DNA of 64,000 nt, taken from the NCBI GenBank assembly GCA_943354965.1, contig CALRDN010000007.1, positions 1 through 64,000 on the forward strand. The letters run 5' to 3'. Positions within the stretch are counted from its first letter, which is position 1. Every line of letters starts with the position of its first letter. The DNA is from Candidatus Peribacteria bacterium. Lineage in GTDB: Bacteria > Patescibacteriota > Gracilibacteria > UBA1369 > UBA12463. The position numbers and the translations under genes were made by a program. Under the pieces are notes generated by a model, which searched no databases, was not told the DNA's origin, and saw only the letters and a program-made list of their open reading frames with translations. Of the stretch, positions 54,502-62,807 are shown piece by piece.

Positions 54502-55733
54502 AATTGATGTTTTTTATGAGCGATTATTCCTTCTAGTCCATAAATTTTGGAAAAGCCCTGCGCATCTCTTCCATTCCAAAAACTATTTTCTTCTCCATAG
54601 CTCGCGAACGCGCTATCCATCAGTGAATACGCACTCTTCGAGCCAACGACAATAATATTCCCCTTCTGCAATCGAACGATCACCTCTCCCGTCACCGTCT
54701 TCTGGCTTGATAATATCATCGCCTCAATATCGGCAACCACCGGATCAAAATACAATCCCTCATGCACACTATCGCCCCACACCACACCCAAATGATCTTT
54801 CCAGAAAATCTGCTTCGAAGTTAATACGGATTTTTCTAACTCTTTATGTGCCTCAATCAACACCCTCAATGCTGCCGCCTCGAAAACAATTCTTCCTTTA
54901 ATGCCCAAAATAGTCGTTCCCAAATGTGCCCCTCTGCCAACGCCATGCTTCTGCGCCACTATTTTTACCGCATCAATAAGCTCCAAATCATCCATAGCCA
55001 CACCGTTAACAGAAACCGCTATGCCTTTTTCAAATCCAATAACAATCTCTTCCCCAACTTCCGGTGCACTCGCAATCGTCGCTACGTTTGGATAAATCTC
55101 ATCCGGCACCAATCCCAGCGGCGTCTTCGTCTCCTTCCCTCCGATGGTCGTTCCAAGCACGCCAACATTAATCGAATAATCCAAATTTTTCTGCGGAATC
55201 GTAACTCCCTTCGTCTTCAAATATTCCACTTCTTGCGCTCTGGTAAAACCTTCATCACGAATCGGTGCCAAAATCTCAACGGACTCCATCGTAGCCCTTA
55301 ACGCCAAATCAAATCTCACCTGATCATTTCCCGCACCAGTCGAACCGTGCGCCACCACAGAAATTCCCATCTGCAGTGCTAACTCCGCGATCTTCTTCGC
55401 CGCAATAATTCTCTCAGGTCCGACACACGCCGGATACACCCCACCCCTCAAGTAATTTGCCTGAATAATTTTCACGACAAAGTCGTTATACAGCTCACTC
55501 ACTGCATCAATCGCGGTGTGACCATATGCGCCAAGATCCTTGCTCTTCTGCGCAATTGTCGCCATTTCATCAGCAGAAAACCCACCGGTATTCACCGTGG
55601 CGGTATACACGCTATATCCTTTTTCCATTAGATACGGAACGAGGAAGCTGGTATCGAGTCCACCGGAGAAGGCAAGAATAACTTTTTTTCCGGGCGTAAC
55701 GGAATTGGTAGTATCGGTAGAAATTTCAGACAT
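54498..55733 (-). CDS. argG: Argininosuccinate synthase (start set at MSEIS; the ORF-track upstream extension lies in the leader)
   Basis: KKVILAFSGGLDTSFLVPYLMEKGY; AHGSTGAGNDQVRFDLAL; VGRGAHLGTTILGIKGR. Confidence 0.94.
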   Translation of the reverse strand: MSEISTDTTNSVTPGKKVILAFSGGLDTSFLVPYLMEKGYSVYTATVNTGGFSADEMATIAQKSKDLGAYGHTAIDAVSELYNDFVVKIIQANYLRGGVYPACVGPERIIAAKKIAELALQMGISVVAHGSTGAGNDQVRFDLALRATMESVEILAPIRDEGFTRAQEVEYLKTKGVTIPQKNLDYSINVGVLGTTIGGKETKTPLGLVPDEIYPNVATIASAPEVGEEIVIGFEKGIAVSVNGVAMDDLELIDAVKIVAQKHGVGRGAHLGTTILGIKGRIVFEAAALRVLIEAHKELEKSVLTSKQIFWKDHLGVVWGDSVHEGLYFDPVVADIEAMILSSQKTVTGEVIVRLQKGNIIVVGSKSAYSLMDSAFASYGEENSFWNGRDAQGFSKIYGLEGIIAHKKHQL

Positions 55734-55740
55734 AGGGGAT

Positions 55741-56085
55741 AAAAAAAGAATACAAAAAAACTCATCACTAAACCCATCATGCGACGGATCCAGGGACGAG
55801 AGCTTAAAAATGCTTCGTGGTACCACCCTAGTTTATCTCTAAGAAAATCTCAGAGACCTTTGATTCAGTTCTCCACCCTTTCGGACGACAAACTGTGAGC
55901 GTTTACGTGCTCTTACGGCCTATACCTACTTGTCTTAGGCGGAAACATTTCCACAAAAAACTTTCTTCGGTCGGCTCCCTATTATTCAAGGCGCGTTCTG
56001 TCTGATCCTAAACTACCCGGCTTCCACCGTCCCGAGCTCTCTCTAAGTCGGAAAAGACATACTATTCCCTGAGGGATTTCTTCAA
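55741..56085 (-). ncRNA. T-box leader upstream of argG, apparent Arg (CGC) specifier
   Basis: Minus strand T-box AGGGTGGTACCACG (55829..55816) followed by ..CTCGTCCCT; upstream AGAGAG..GGTGGAAGCC Stem I-like sequence; GAA-CGC-G at 55995..55993. Confidence 0.88.
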
Positions 56086-56124
56086 ACTATAAAATAACAG
56101 ACTGACAGCGCTAATACTACGCAT

Positions 56125-57372
56125 ATGTCCATAAAAGTCAAGAAATATAGAATATCAAAGCAGGATACGTCAACGCACACTATTTGCTGTAAAAAAATAC
56201 CTGTGCGTAAGATTACCCCTTACAAATATAACTCACCATATATGGCACATCATTCTTCACTCAGAGTGCATGAAGCTACAGATTACGTGGCGCAAGAGCC
56301 AAAAAAACTACAATCAACAGCAAAGAAGGACAACAAAGACCCCCAGGCTACATCAACCGTCGTCATGGTGGAGCCAGCCTTTTTTCATATGAATTTTCAA
56401 ACCGCAGGAGACAATAATTATCAACTGAAGCCTGATGATATGTCAGTCGAGGAGTTTCAGGCGCTGGTACATAGTCCATCTGATGTTGCCTACGCGCAGC
56501 ATCCTGGTTTGCAAGAGAGAAGAGAGGCTTTTGATCAAGAAACCCATGCCAAGGCCAGCCAAGAATTTGCGGCCATGGTGGCATTACTGAGGAGTAAGAT
56601 GATTGATGTAATTTCCATTCCTGATGTATTAGCACACGACACCCCTGATTCTATTTTTCCAAATAATCCTCTATCGACTCACAACGAGGGTGAAGGAATT
56701 ATGATTAAGTATCCAATGAGAAATGATAATCGTCGCCCGGAGAAGAAGCTTCCTATTGCGCAAACATTAGCGAGTCTTGGATTTAAGGTTGGGCAGGTGA
56801 TTGATTTCTCAGGACTAGAGGATAGTGAGCATTTCAATGAAGGAACCGGAAGTATGGTACTCGATCGTACGAACAGAATAACCTATGCATCTCTCTCCCA
56901 GAGAACCACGAAGCAAGGCGTAGCTGCGTTTGCGGAGACGATGGAGTACAAGGCGATCACATTCTCCAGTGTGGATAGAACGCACGACAATGGAAGTGTA
57001 TATCATGCGAATGTCGTCATGTCTGTTGGTGAAAAGTTCGCTGTTATTTGCTCAGAGGCGATCACGGACGAAACGGAAAGAAATACCGTATTGGCATCTC
57101 TTCGCGAGACAGGAAAAGACATTATTGAAATTACGGCTGAACAGATGAATGGTTTTGCGGGAAATATCTTACAGGTTCGTAGTACCGAGGGAAATCCGGT
57201 AATCGTCATGTCCGAGACCGCGCATAATATCTTCACACAGGATCAGCTCGCAAAATTAGGGCAGTATGGAGAAGTCATTTCCGTATCAATTCCAACCATC
57301 GAAAAATTCGGCGGTGGAAGCGCGCGATGCATGATACTCGAGGTGCACAATCCGAAGGAGACGCAGCACTAA
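56125..57372 (+). CDS. Citrulline-utilisation hydrolase CtlX-like / amidinotransferase-superfamily protein
   Basis: MVEPAFFHMNFQTAGDNNYQ; SIFPNNPLSTHNEGEGIMIKYPM; NEGTGSMVLDRTNRITYASLSQRT; GGGSARCM catalytic Cys. Confidence 0.85.
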   Translation: MSIKVKKYRISKQDTSTHTICCKKIPVRKITPYKYNSPYMAHHSSLRVHEATDYVAQEPKKLQSTAKKDNKDPQATSTVVMVEPAFFHMNFQTAGDNNYQLKPDDMSVEEFQALVHSPSDVAYAQHPGLQERREAFDQETHAKASQEFAAMVALLRSKMIDVISIPDVLAHDTPDSIFPNNPLSTHNEGEGIMIKYPMRNDNRRPEKKLPIAQTLASLGFKVGQVIDFSGLEDSEHFNEGTGSMVLDRTNRITYASLSQRTTKQGVAAFAETMEYKAITFSSVDRTHDNGSVYHANVVMSVGEKFAVICSEAITDETERNTVLASLRETGKDIIEITAEQMNGFAGNILQVRSTEGNPVIVMSETAHNIFTQDQLAKLGQYGEVISVSIPTIEKFGGGSARCMILEVHNPKETQH

Positions 57373-57377
57373 GCCCC

Positions 57378-57824
57378 TCACGGTAATAACTTCAATACTT
57401 CTCTCTTGAAGCTCTCCAGGTCTTTGAACTGCTTATAAACAGAGGCAAATCGGATGTAGGCAACTTCATCAAGTTTCTTGAGCTTTTCCATAACTCCTTC
57501 CCCGATCATTTTACTTGGAACTTCGCGGCCATAGGCTGTCCATTCTTCTTCTAATTCGTTGAGGATATGGTCAACCTGTGCCTGAGTAATATTGCGCTTT
57601 TCACAAGCTCTCCATATGCCTTTTTCAATTTTTTCCCGTCCATATGGCTCTCTCGAAGAGTCCCGTTTTACCACGACGAAACTACTCATCTCTACTTTTT
57701 CAAAAGTCGTGAATCGATATTTACAAGCATCACACTCTCGTCTTCGTCGAACAGACTTCCCTTCCTGGGTAAGTCTCGAATCCAGAACGCTCGTATCGCT
57801 TTTTTTACATTTTGGACAGTGCAT
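57378..57824 (-). CDS. nrdR: Transcriptional repressor NrdR
   Basis: MHCPKCKKSDTSVLDSRLTQEGKSVRRRRECDACKYRFTTFEKVE. Confidence 0.96.
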   Translation of the reverse strand: MHCPKCKKSDTSVLDSRLTQEGKSVRRRRECDACKYRFTTFEKVEMSSFVVVKRDSSREPYGREKIEKGIWRACEKRNITQAQVDHILNELEEEWTAYGREVPSKMIGEGVMEKLKKLDEVAYIRFASVYKQFKDLESFKREVLKLLP

Positions 57825-58011
57825 GTTGATCCTATTATGCCCGAAAATAGAAATGTACCATAGTTATTTGCTATTTTTGTATTGCGTGATGTGGTTATCT
57901 TATTTCCCAAAAATTGGCACTTTTAAAGCTAAAAATTTCGGCGCCGAGCTCCGCAAGAGTTTCCTTGGGAAAATTACAGACCAAAACAGAGAAAATATAA
58001 AAGTCAAAACA

Positions 58012-59145
58012 TTAAAGATTTTTCGATTCCCTCTCCGCAAACGAATCGGTCATACCGGCAACATAATCTTTTATCACTACTTCAACTTTCGCACCATCGG
58101 CAAGCATTTTCTGAAAATGTTCAGGAAGTTTTTCAGGATGTTTTACATATGCATGAAACAATTTAGTAATAACTTCCTGACCATACTTACTCTGGGCCAA
58201 AACCTTTTCACTAAAGTAATAATGTGTGCTTAAAAACTCCCGCAGCACATCGAGGTCGCGTCGCATATCATCAGAAAACTGCACTAATATGCCATCGTAC
58301 GCCCTCACATCCGCAAGACTCTTGATAGAATATTGCACTAAATTTTTCTCTGTCTGCATCAAAACATCTTCGACCATCGCATGCATCAGTGCGCTCGAAA
58401 GTCGCACGCGAACAATATCACCACGAATATCATCTCCATATTTTGCTCGCATCCGCTCGCTCGCTCTCGCCACCAACGGAATTTTTATCACCTCTTCATA
58501 CGTAAACATTTCCGCCCTCAGTCCATCATCCAAATCATGGCTCATATACGCGATTTCATCACCGAGATCCACTACCTGTGCCTCCAGATGTGCCGACTGT
58601 TTGAAAACCATCTTCGGTCGATCAAATGGAGAACGGTGCTTCAGCAGGCCATCCAAAACTTCCTTTGTTAAATTTAATCCATCAAATTTCGGATACATGC
58701 GCTCCAAAGATTCTACGATTCGTAGGCTCTGCTCATTGTGCTCAAAGTATGATCCAAACTCTTTCATGCACTCGCTCAGCGCCGCCTCCCCGGCGTGCCC
58801 AAACGGCGTATGACCCAAATCATGTGCCAACGCAATGGCCTCGCACAGGTCTTCATTCAGGCCCAAGCCACGCGCAATCCCCTTGCTCACCTGGCTGCAC
58901 TCCACCGAGTGCGACATGCGATTCCTATAATGATCACCCTCATACGCCACAAAAACCTGTGTCTTCTCCATCAGTCTTCGAAACGCCTTGCTATGAATAA
59001 TCCTATCTCGATCCCTCTGAAAACACGTCCGAAAATCATTCTCGCTATCTTCAAACACGCGCCCGGCCGTCTCCCCACTCTTCACCGCATACGGCGCAAG
59101 CGTCTCCGTTTCCCTCTTCTGAATCATGGCACGAGTGAATAACAT
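58012..59145 (-). CDS. dgt: Deoxyguanosinetriphosphate triphosphohydrolase (HD domain)
   Basis: RDRIIHSKAFRRLMEKTQVFV; NRMSHSVECSQVSKGIARGLGLNEDLCEAIALAHDLGHTPFGHAGE. Confidence 0.94.
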   Translation of the reverse strand: MLFTRAMIQKRETETLAPYAVKSGETAGRVFEDSENDFRTCFQRDRDRIIHSKAFRRLMEKTQVFVAYEGDHYRNRMSHSVECSQVSKGIARGLGLNEDLCEAIALAHDLGHTPFGHAGEAALSECMKEFGSYFEHNEQSLRIVESLERMYPKFDGLNLTKEVLDGLLKHRSPFDRPKMVFKQSAHLEAQVVDLGDEIAYMSHDLDDGLRAEMFTYEEVIKIPLVARASERMRAKYGDDIRGDIVRVRLSSALMHAMVEDVLMQTEKNLVQYSIKSLADVRAYDGILVQFSDDMRRDLDVLREFLSTHYYFSEKVLAQSKYGQEVITKLFHAYVKHPEKLPEHFQKMLADGAKVEVVIKDYVAGMTDSFAERESKNL

Positions 59146-59171
59146 GGCTGCAGTGTACCATATTTACAAAT

Positions 59172-59447
59172 TTATGATAGATCATTGTAAATGGCATGGG
59201 TTCCTACGCCAATAAAAAGAATGGTATCCTTTTCAACATATCTGAAAATAATTCTAAATTTTCTATCGACAGAGATGCTCCAAAAATCGCTAAGACGACC
59301 ATGTAGTTTATGAAGGCGGAGCGAAGGATGAAGCATATTATTTCGAAATAGTTTTTCAGCTTTGACTGCCCTACGTTGAATTGCCTTGGATAAGCCAGAG
59401 AAGTCTTCCATGAACACGCCACCATATCGAATAATTATTTGTTGCAT
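59172..59447 (-). CDS. RelE/HigB-type toxin
   Basis: HPSLRLHKLHGRLSDFWSISVDRKFRIIFRYVEKDTILFIGVGTHAIY. Confidence 0.85.
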   Translation of the reverse strand: MQQIIIRYGGVFMEDFSGLSKAIQRRAVKAEKLFRNNMLHPSLRLHKLHGRLSDFWSISVDRKFRIIFRYVEKDTILFIGVGTHAIYNDLS

Positions 59448-59453
59448 AAGGTA

Positions 59454-59681
59454 TTACATTAAATCTTCGAGGCTTCTAAGTACCTTTGTTTTGCCTGCTC
59501 TATAATCTTTCATCGCTCGCTTGGCCCTCTTTAATAACTCTTCTTCCGAAATTAAACTTTTTTCCAGCTCCACCGCGCGCAAAATATACCCACTCAATGT
59601 GGTCTTGGATTTTTTCGCCCGTCGAACAATATCTTTTTTTACCGCTTCCGGAACGGAAATATTGAGAATAGCTCTACCCAT
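59454..59681 (-). CDS. RHH-type antitoxin
   Basis: MGRAILNISVPEAVKKDIVRRAKKSKTTLSGYILRAVELEKSL; 6 bp upstream of the toxin. Confidence 0.8.
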   Translation of the reverse strand: MGRAILNISVPEAVKKDIVRRAKKSKTTLSGYILRAVELEKSLISEEELLKRAKRAMKDYRAGKTKVLRSLEDLM

Positions 59682-59704
59682 AGTGATAATCATAAAATAT
59701 ATTG

Positions 59705-59716
59705 TTACAATTGTAA
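59705..59716. promoter_or_regulatory. Palindromic operator candidate for the RHH/RelE module
   Basis: TTACAATTGTAA perfect palindrome, 24 bp before the antitoxin ATG. Confidence 0.6.
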
Positions 59717-59776
59717 TACAAAATTCATATAAATACAAACATATCCAACATGAACACACCTACGCTACCATGCCGT

Positions 59777-59854
59777 TCTAACAAAAACCTGAATTAATCT
59801 TGAATAATTCTTAGCGAAGTTGAAGCATCACTTGGGGGGTGAATTTTTTCTGAC
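59777..59854 (-). repeat. Dispersed element copy D
   Basis: Minus strand GTCAGAAAAAATTC..GAATTATTCAAGATTAATTCAGGTTTTTGTTAGA, with extra sequence between boxes. Confidence 0.6.
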
Positions 59855-59973
59855 ACCGTTCCATCGAATATCAAAGCTAAGAAAGAAAAGTTTAGCTTCA
59901 CCAGCGAAAAAGGTTTTCGCTTCCTAAAAGCCAAAAAATATGATATAATAAAAAAATATATTTTTATGTCAAA

Positions 59974-62784
59974 ATGCCACAAAAAATAAACATACCAAAA
60001 CAACAGCCAGATGCACGGCATGACCAAGTGCTATCTGTGGACGCAGCTACATCTCAGGCTGAACCCCTTGGAACTGACGCTACGCACAGCGCTATCACCA
60101 GCGCACTTCAGCCACGAGAAAACCTGGAATCGATTAATATCTTCGGTGTTCAAGTTGTTTTTACCCATGATGGTCCAAAAAAATCGCTCAAAGAGAAAAA
60201 TGGAATTTCGGAAATTCACATCAATCAGGAGCGCTTCGCGAATGAAGGCCAAGCTCGACGAGCAGGGATTCTTGCCGCGACGCACTTGCATACTGTTCGA
60301 GAATCGCTCGCCTCAGATACTCAGAATACCCTCAGGCTTCTTGGCGAATCAAAAAGTGTGAATACCGTGTTGCTCCTCAGAGGGCTTAGATCGCTCAAAG
60401 ATAGCGAGCCACTTACGGCCGAGACCCTCAATCAAAATAATCCTGCGCCGCTCGGTCTTACGCGGCAGTTTGATTATGCATGCGAGACGTATGTGCTCAC
60501 CGGAAAAATTCCTGAGGGAATTTCCGATGAAGTGGTCGAGGTTTTGAAAAAGCTCGAGGTGCGAGGAAGAAATGCGCTTAATTTCATCGTTCAGGAAAAT
60601 CGGACGCTCGAAAGCAGCGTAGTGCTCTATGGAAAATATGTCTCAGAGGTGCGCAAACTTCTCAAAAAGCAAGAAGGTGATCTCAGAAAAACAGAGCAAG
60701 ATGAATACACTCCGCCACCATTTTCTGGTGAGATGGAGCCACTCGATCCAGAATCGGTACGATTCAAAATTGAACCATTCAAGGGTGGATACTGCCGCGG
60801 GCAGGTATTTCGATATGATCCAGTCCAGTGCAAATTAGTCGCAACGCCGTGCGATAGTACTATTTTTCAATCTCAAAATATCGCCGAAGATGAGGAAAAT
60901 AAAACTTTCTACACCTTCCGAGGAAGTTATATTCCAGGTGGCGATAATATTCTTCCGTTCCCAGAGAGTACACTCCCACTTTCTCATACGATAGCGCCAA
61001 ACACGCTACAGCTACGTCGAGACGCGAGAGGGACATTTTTCATCGAACCAAAAGATGGAGAGCATCCAATAGTCTCCATCGATTTTTCTTTTACCTTCAT
61101 CGTGGCGCAAACCGATGATAATCGTATTGATGATGAGCCAGCGGAAGAAGATCTCAATACGTTGCCTGGTCAACTTTCTGAGGAAACAGAATTATTTCTC
61201 GGAAAACTTCGAGCAAATACATTCCTCAGTGTGCAAGATAAAGCTCGGGCGATCGTCTCATATGTAAAACAAAAACTACGGTATCCAGAAGAGGAAGAGG
61301 TGTCAGGAATGAACGCAGAATATGCCTCAGCGGGACAAAATCTGCTCCAAGCTATCGAACAGAAAAAAGTTACCGATTGTCACTGGTCAAATATTTATGC
61401 GTCGGAACTTGGGAAACGACTCGGTATTCCATGGCGCATGCCTACTGGTTACTTCGTGAAAAAAATGCCTGATGTAGACTATGCGGCTATCGGTGGTATC
61501 GGTCACGCATGGAGTGAGGCTTGGCTTGAGTCAGAGAAAATCTGGATGCGTCTCGATGCGACGCCATGCAAGGAAAATCAGGAACAGGAAGAAGATGAAG
61601 AGCCATCAGAAGATCAGGAAGTCACCGAAGATAGCGTACTCTTACTCACCGATGAAGAAATTGAATCATTACTCAAGGAAATCGAACAAGAAATTCCATC
61701 GGCCGAGGGCATCGCCGATCAGCTTTTTTTCAACCGTACGAACGTGGATCCGGCAGCATGGAAAAGAGTAAAAGACATCATTGATCGCGTGAACAAAACA
61801 AAAATCGCTCCTGAAGCCCAAATTCCAGAAACTCAAGTCGCACAATTCCGAGATCGGATTACGGCAGAGCCTGGGACGCTTGAACGCGAATGGCAAAAAT
61901 TATTTTGTATGATTTATAAAAATCGCCGTATTCCGGTGACGAAATTCCGCGGACCCGTGCGACAGAGCGAAGGTACGCGCATGCGTGACGTTGTGGACAC
62001 ATATATTGACGTTATGGCAAACGATCCTGATCCGTCAGGATATGAAATGGAAGCCACGAAAACCCGCACAAAAATTGATATCACTGAGTTTGAGGAGGAT
62101 AGTATTATCGATCTTACCTCGTCAATGGACACTACGGATGATGCTGGAAATATCATGCGTATCGAGCAGAAAAATCTCATCCTCTCGATGATGTACCAGA
62201 TTATGAAGCTTAATGAACAGCTCAATGATTCTCGCATCAAAAATGATATGCGTGAACCGGTAGAAATTCGCACAGAGTTGTATTCCATTCACGGAGGTGG
62301 TAATGCAAATCAGGGTCGTTTTGCAAAACTGAAAGATCGTACGGAAACGCTCACAGAAAAAGCCCTCGTCGATTTTTCGGCTATCATGGACAAGACATCG
62401 CCCGGCGCGGGTGATATTGTTACGGCACTCAAAAAATACCGTGAAGGCATTTCCGAAGCGCTCAAGGCAAAAATTAAAAAAGGGAAATTCATCAAGATGT
62501 TGACGATCTACTCCGATGGAAATATGTGGTGTAGCGCCTGTGGCCAGGAATCGTGCAATGTGGCTATGCATCAGACGAGTGTTAAGGCTGCTCAAGATGA
62601 GGTGAAAAAGCTCCGCGAGATGGGAATCATCGTTCAGGGTATCGGTTTTACGAGTAGTGCCAATGCTATCAAGCTTATCGCCCGAGACCCTCAGGATCCT
62701 GATGCGGCTGTGGTAATCTCTGACACTTCCGAAGCTGTGGCGGCCCGTCAGAAGATGCTTCAAAAACACCTCCTCAAATTGTAA
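59974..62784 (+). CDS. Large protein with transglutaminase-like and VWA-like domains
   Basis: TGase: KVTDCHWSNIYASELGKRLGIPWRMPTGYF..GHAWSEAWLESEKIWMRLDATP; VWA: IDLTSSMDTTDD..MLTIYSDGNMW..MGIIVQGIGFTSSA. Confidence 0.75.
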   Translation: MPQKINIPKQQPDARHDQVLSVDAATSQAEPLGTDATHSAITSALQPRENLESINIFGVQVVFTHDGPKKSLKEKNGISEIHINQERFANEGQARRAGILAATHLHTVRESLASDTQNTLRLLGESKSVNTVLLLRGLRSLKDSEPLTAETLNQNNPAPLGLTRQFDYACETYVLTGKIPEGISDEVVEVLKKLEVRGRNALNFIVQENRTLESSVVLYGKYVSEVRKLLKKQEGDLRKTEQDEYTPPPFSGEMEPLDPESVRFKIEPFKGGYCRGQVFRYDPVQCKLVATPCDSTIFQSQNIAEDEENKTFYTFRGSYIPGGDNILPFPESTLPLSHTIAPNTLQLRRDARGTFFIEPKDGEHPIVSIDFSFTFIVAQTDDNRIDDEPAEEDLNTLPGQLSEETELFLGKLRANTFLSVQDKARAIVSYVKQKLRYPEEEEVSGMNAEYASAGQNLLQAIEQKKVTDCHWSNIYASELGKRLGIPWRMPTGYFVKKMPDVDYAAIGGIGHAWSEAWLESEKIWMRLDATPCKENQEQEEDEEPSEDQEVTEDSVLLLTDEEIESLLKEIEQEIPSAEGIADQLFFNRTNVDPAAWKRVKDIIDRVNKTKIAPEAQIPETQVAQFRDRITAEPGTLEREWQKLFCMIYKNRRIPVTKFRGPVRQSEGTRMRDVVDTYIDVMANDPDPSGYEMEATKTRTKIDITEFEEDSIIDLTSSMDTTDDAGNIMRIEQKNLILSMMYQIMKLNEQLNDSRIKNDMREPVEIRTELYSIHGGGNANQGRFAKLKDRTETLTEKALVDFSAIMDKTSPGAGDIVTALKKYREGISEALKAKIKKGKFIKMLTIYSDGNMWCSACGQESCNVAMHQTSVKAAQDEVKKLREMGIIVQGIGFTSSANAIKLIARDPQDPDAAVVISDTSEAVAARQKMLQKHLLKL

Positions 62785-62807
62785 ATATTATGGTATAATG
62801 CTAAGAT

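Noticed and set aside
55734-55826. N-terminal extension MVPRSIFKLSSLDPSHDGFSDEFFCILFLSP on argG
   Set aside because: The first codons lie inside the T-box sequence; argG homology begins after MSEISTDTTNSVTPG.
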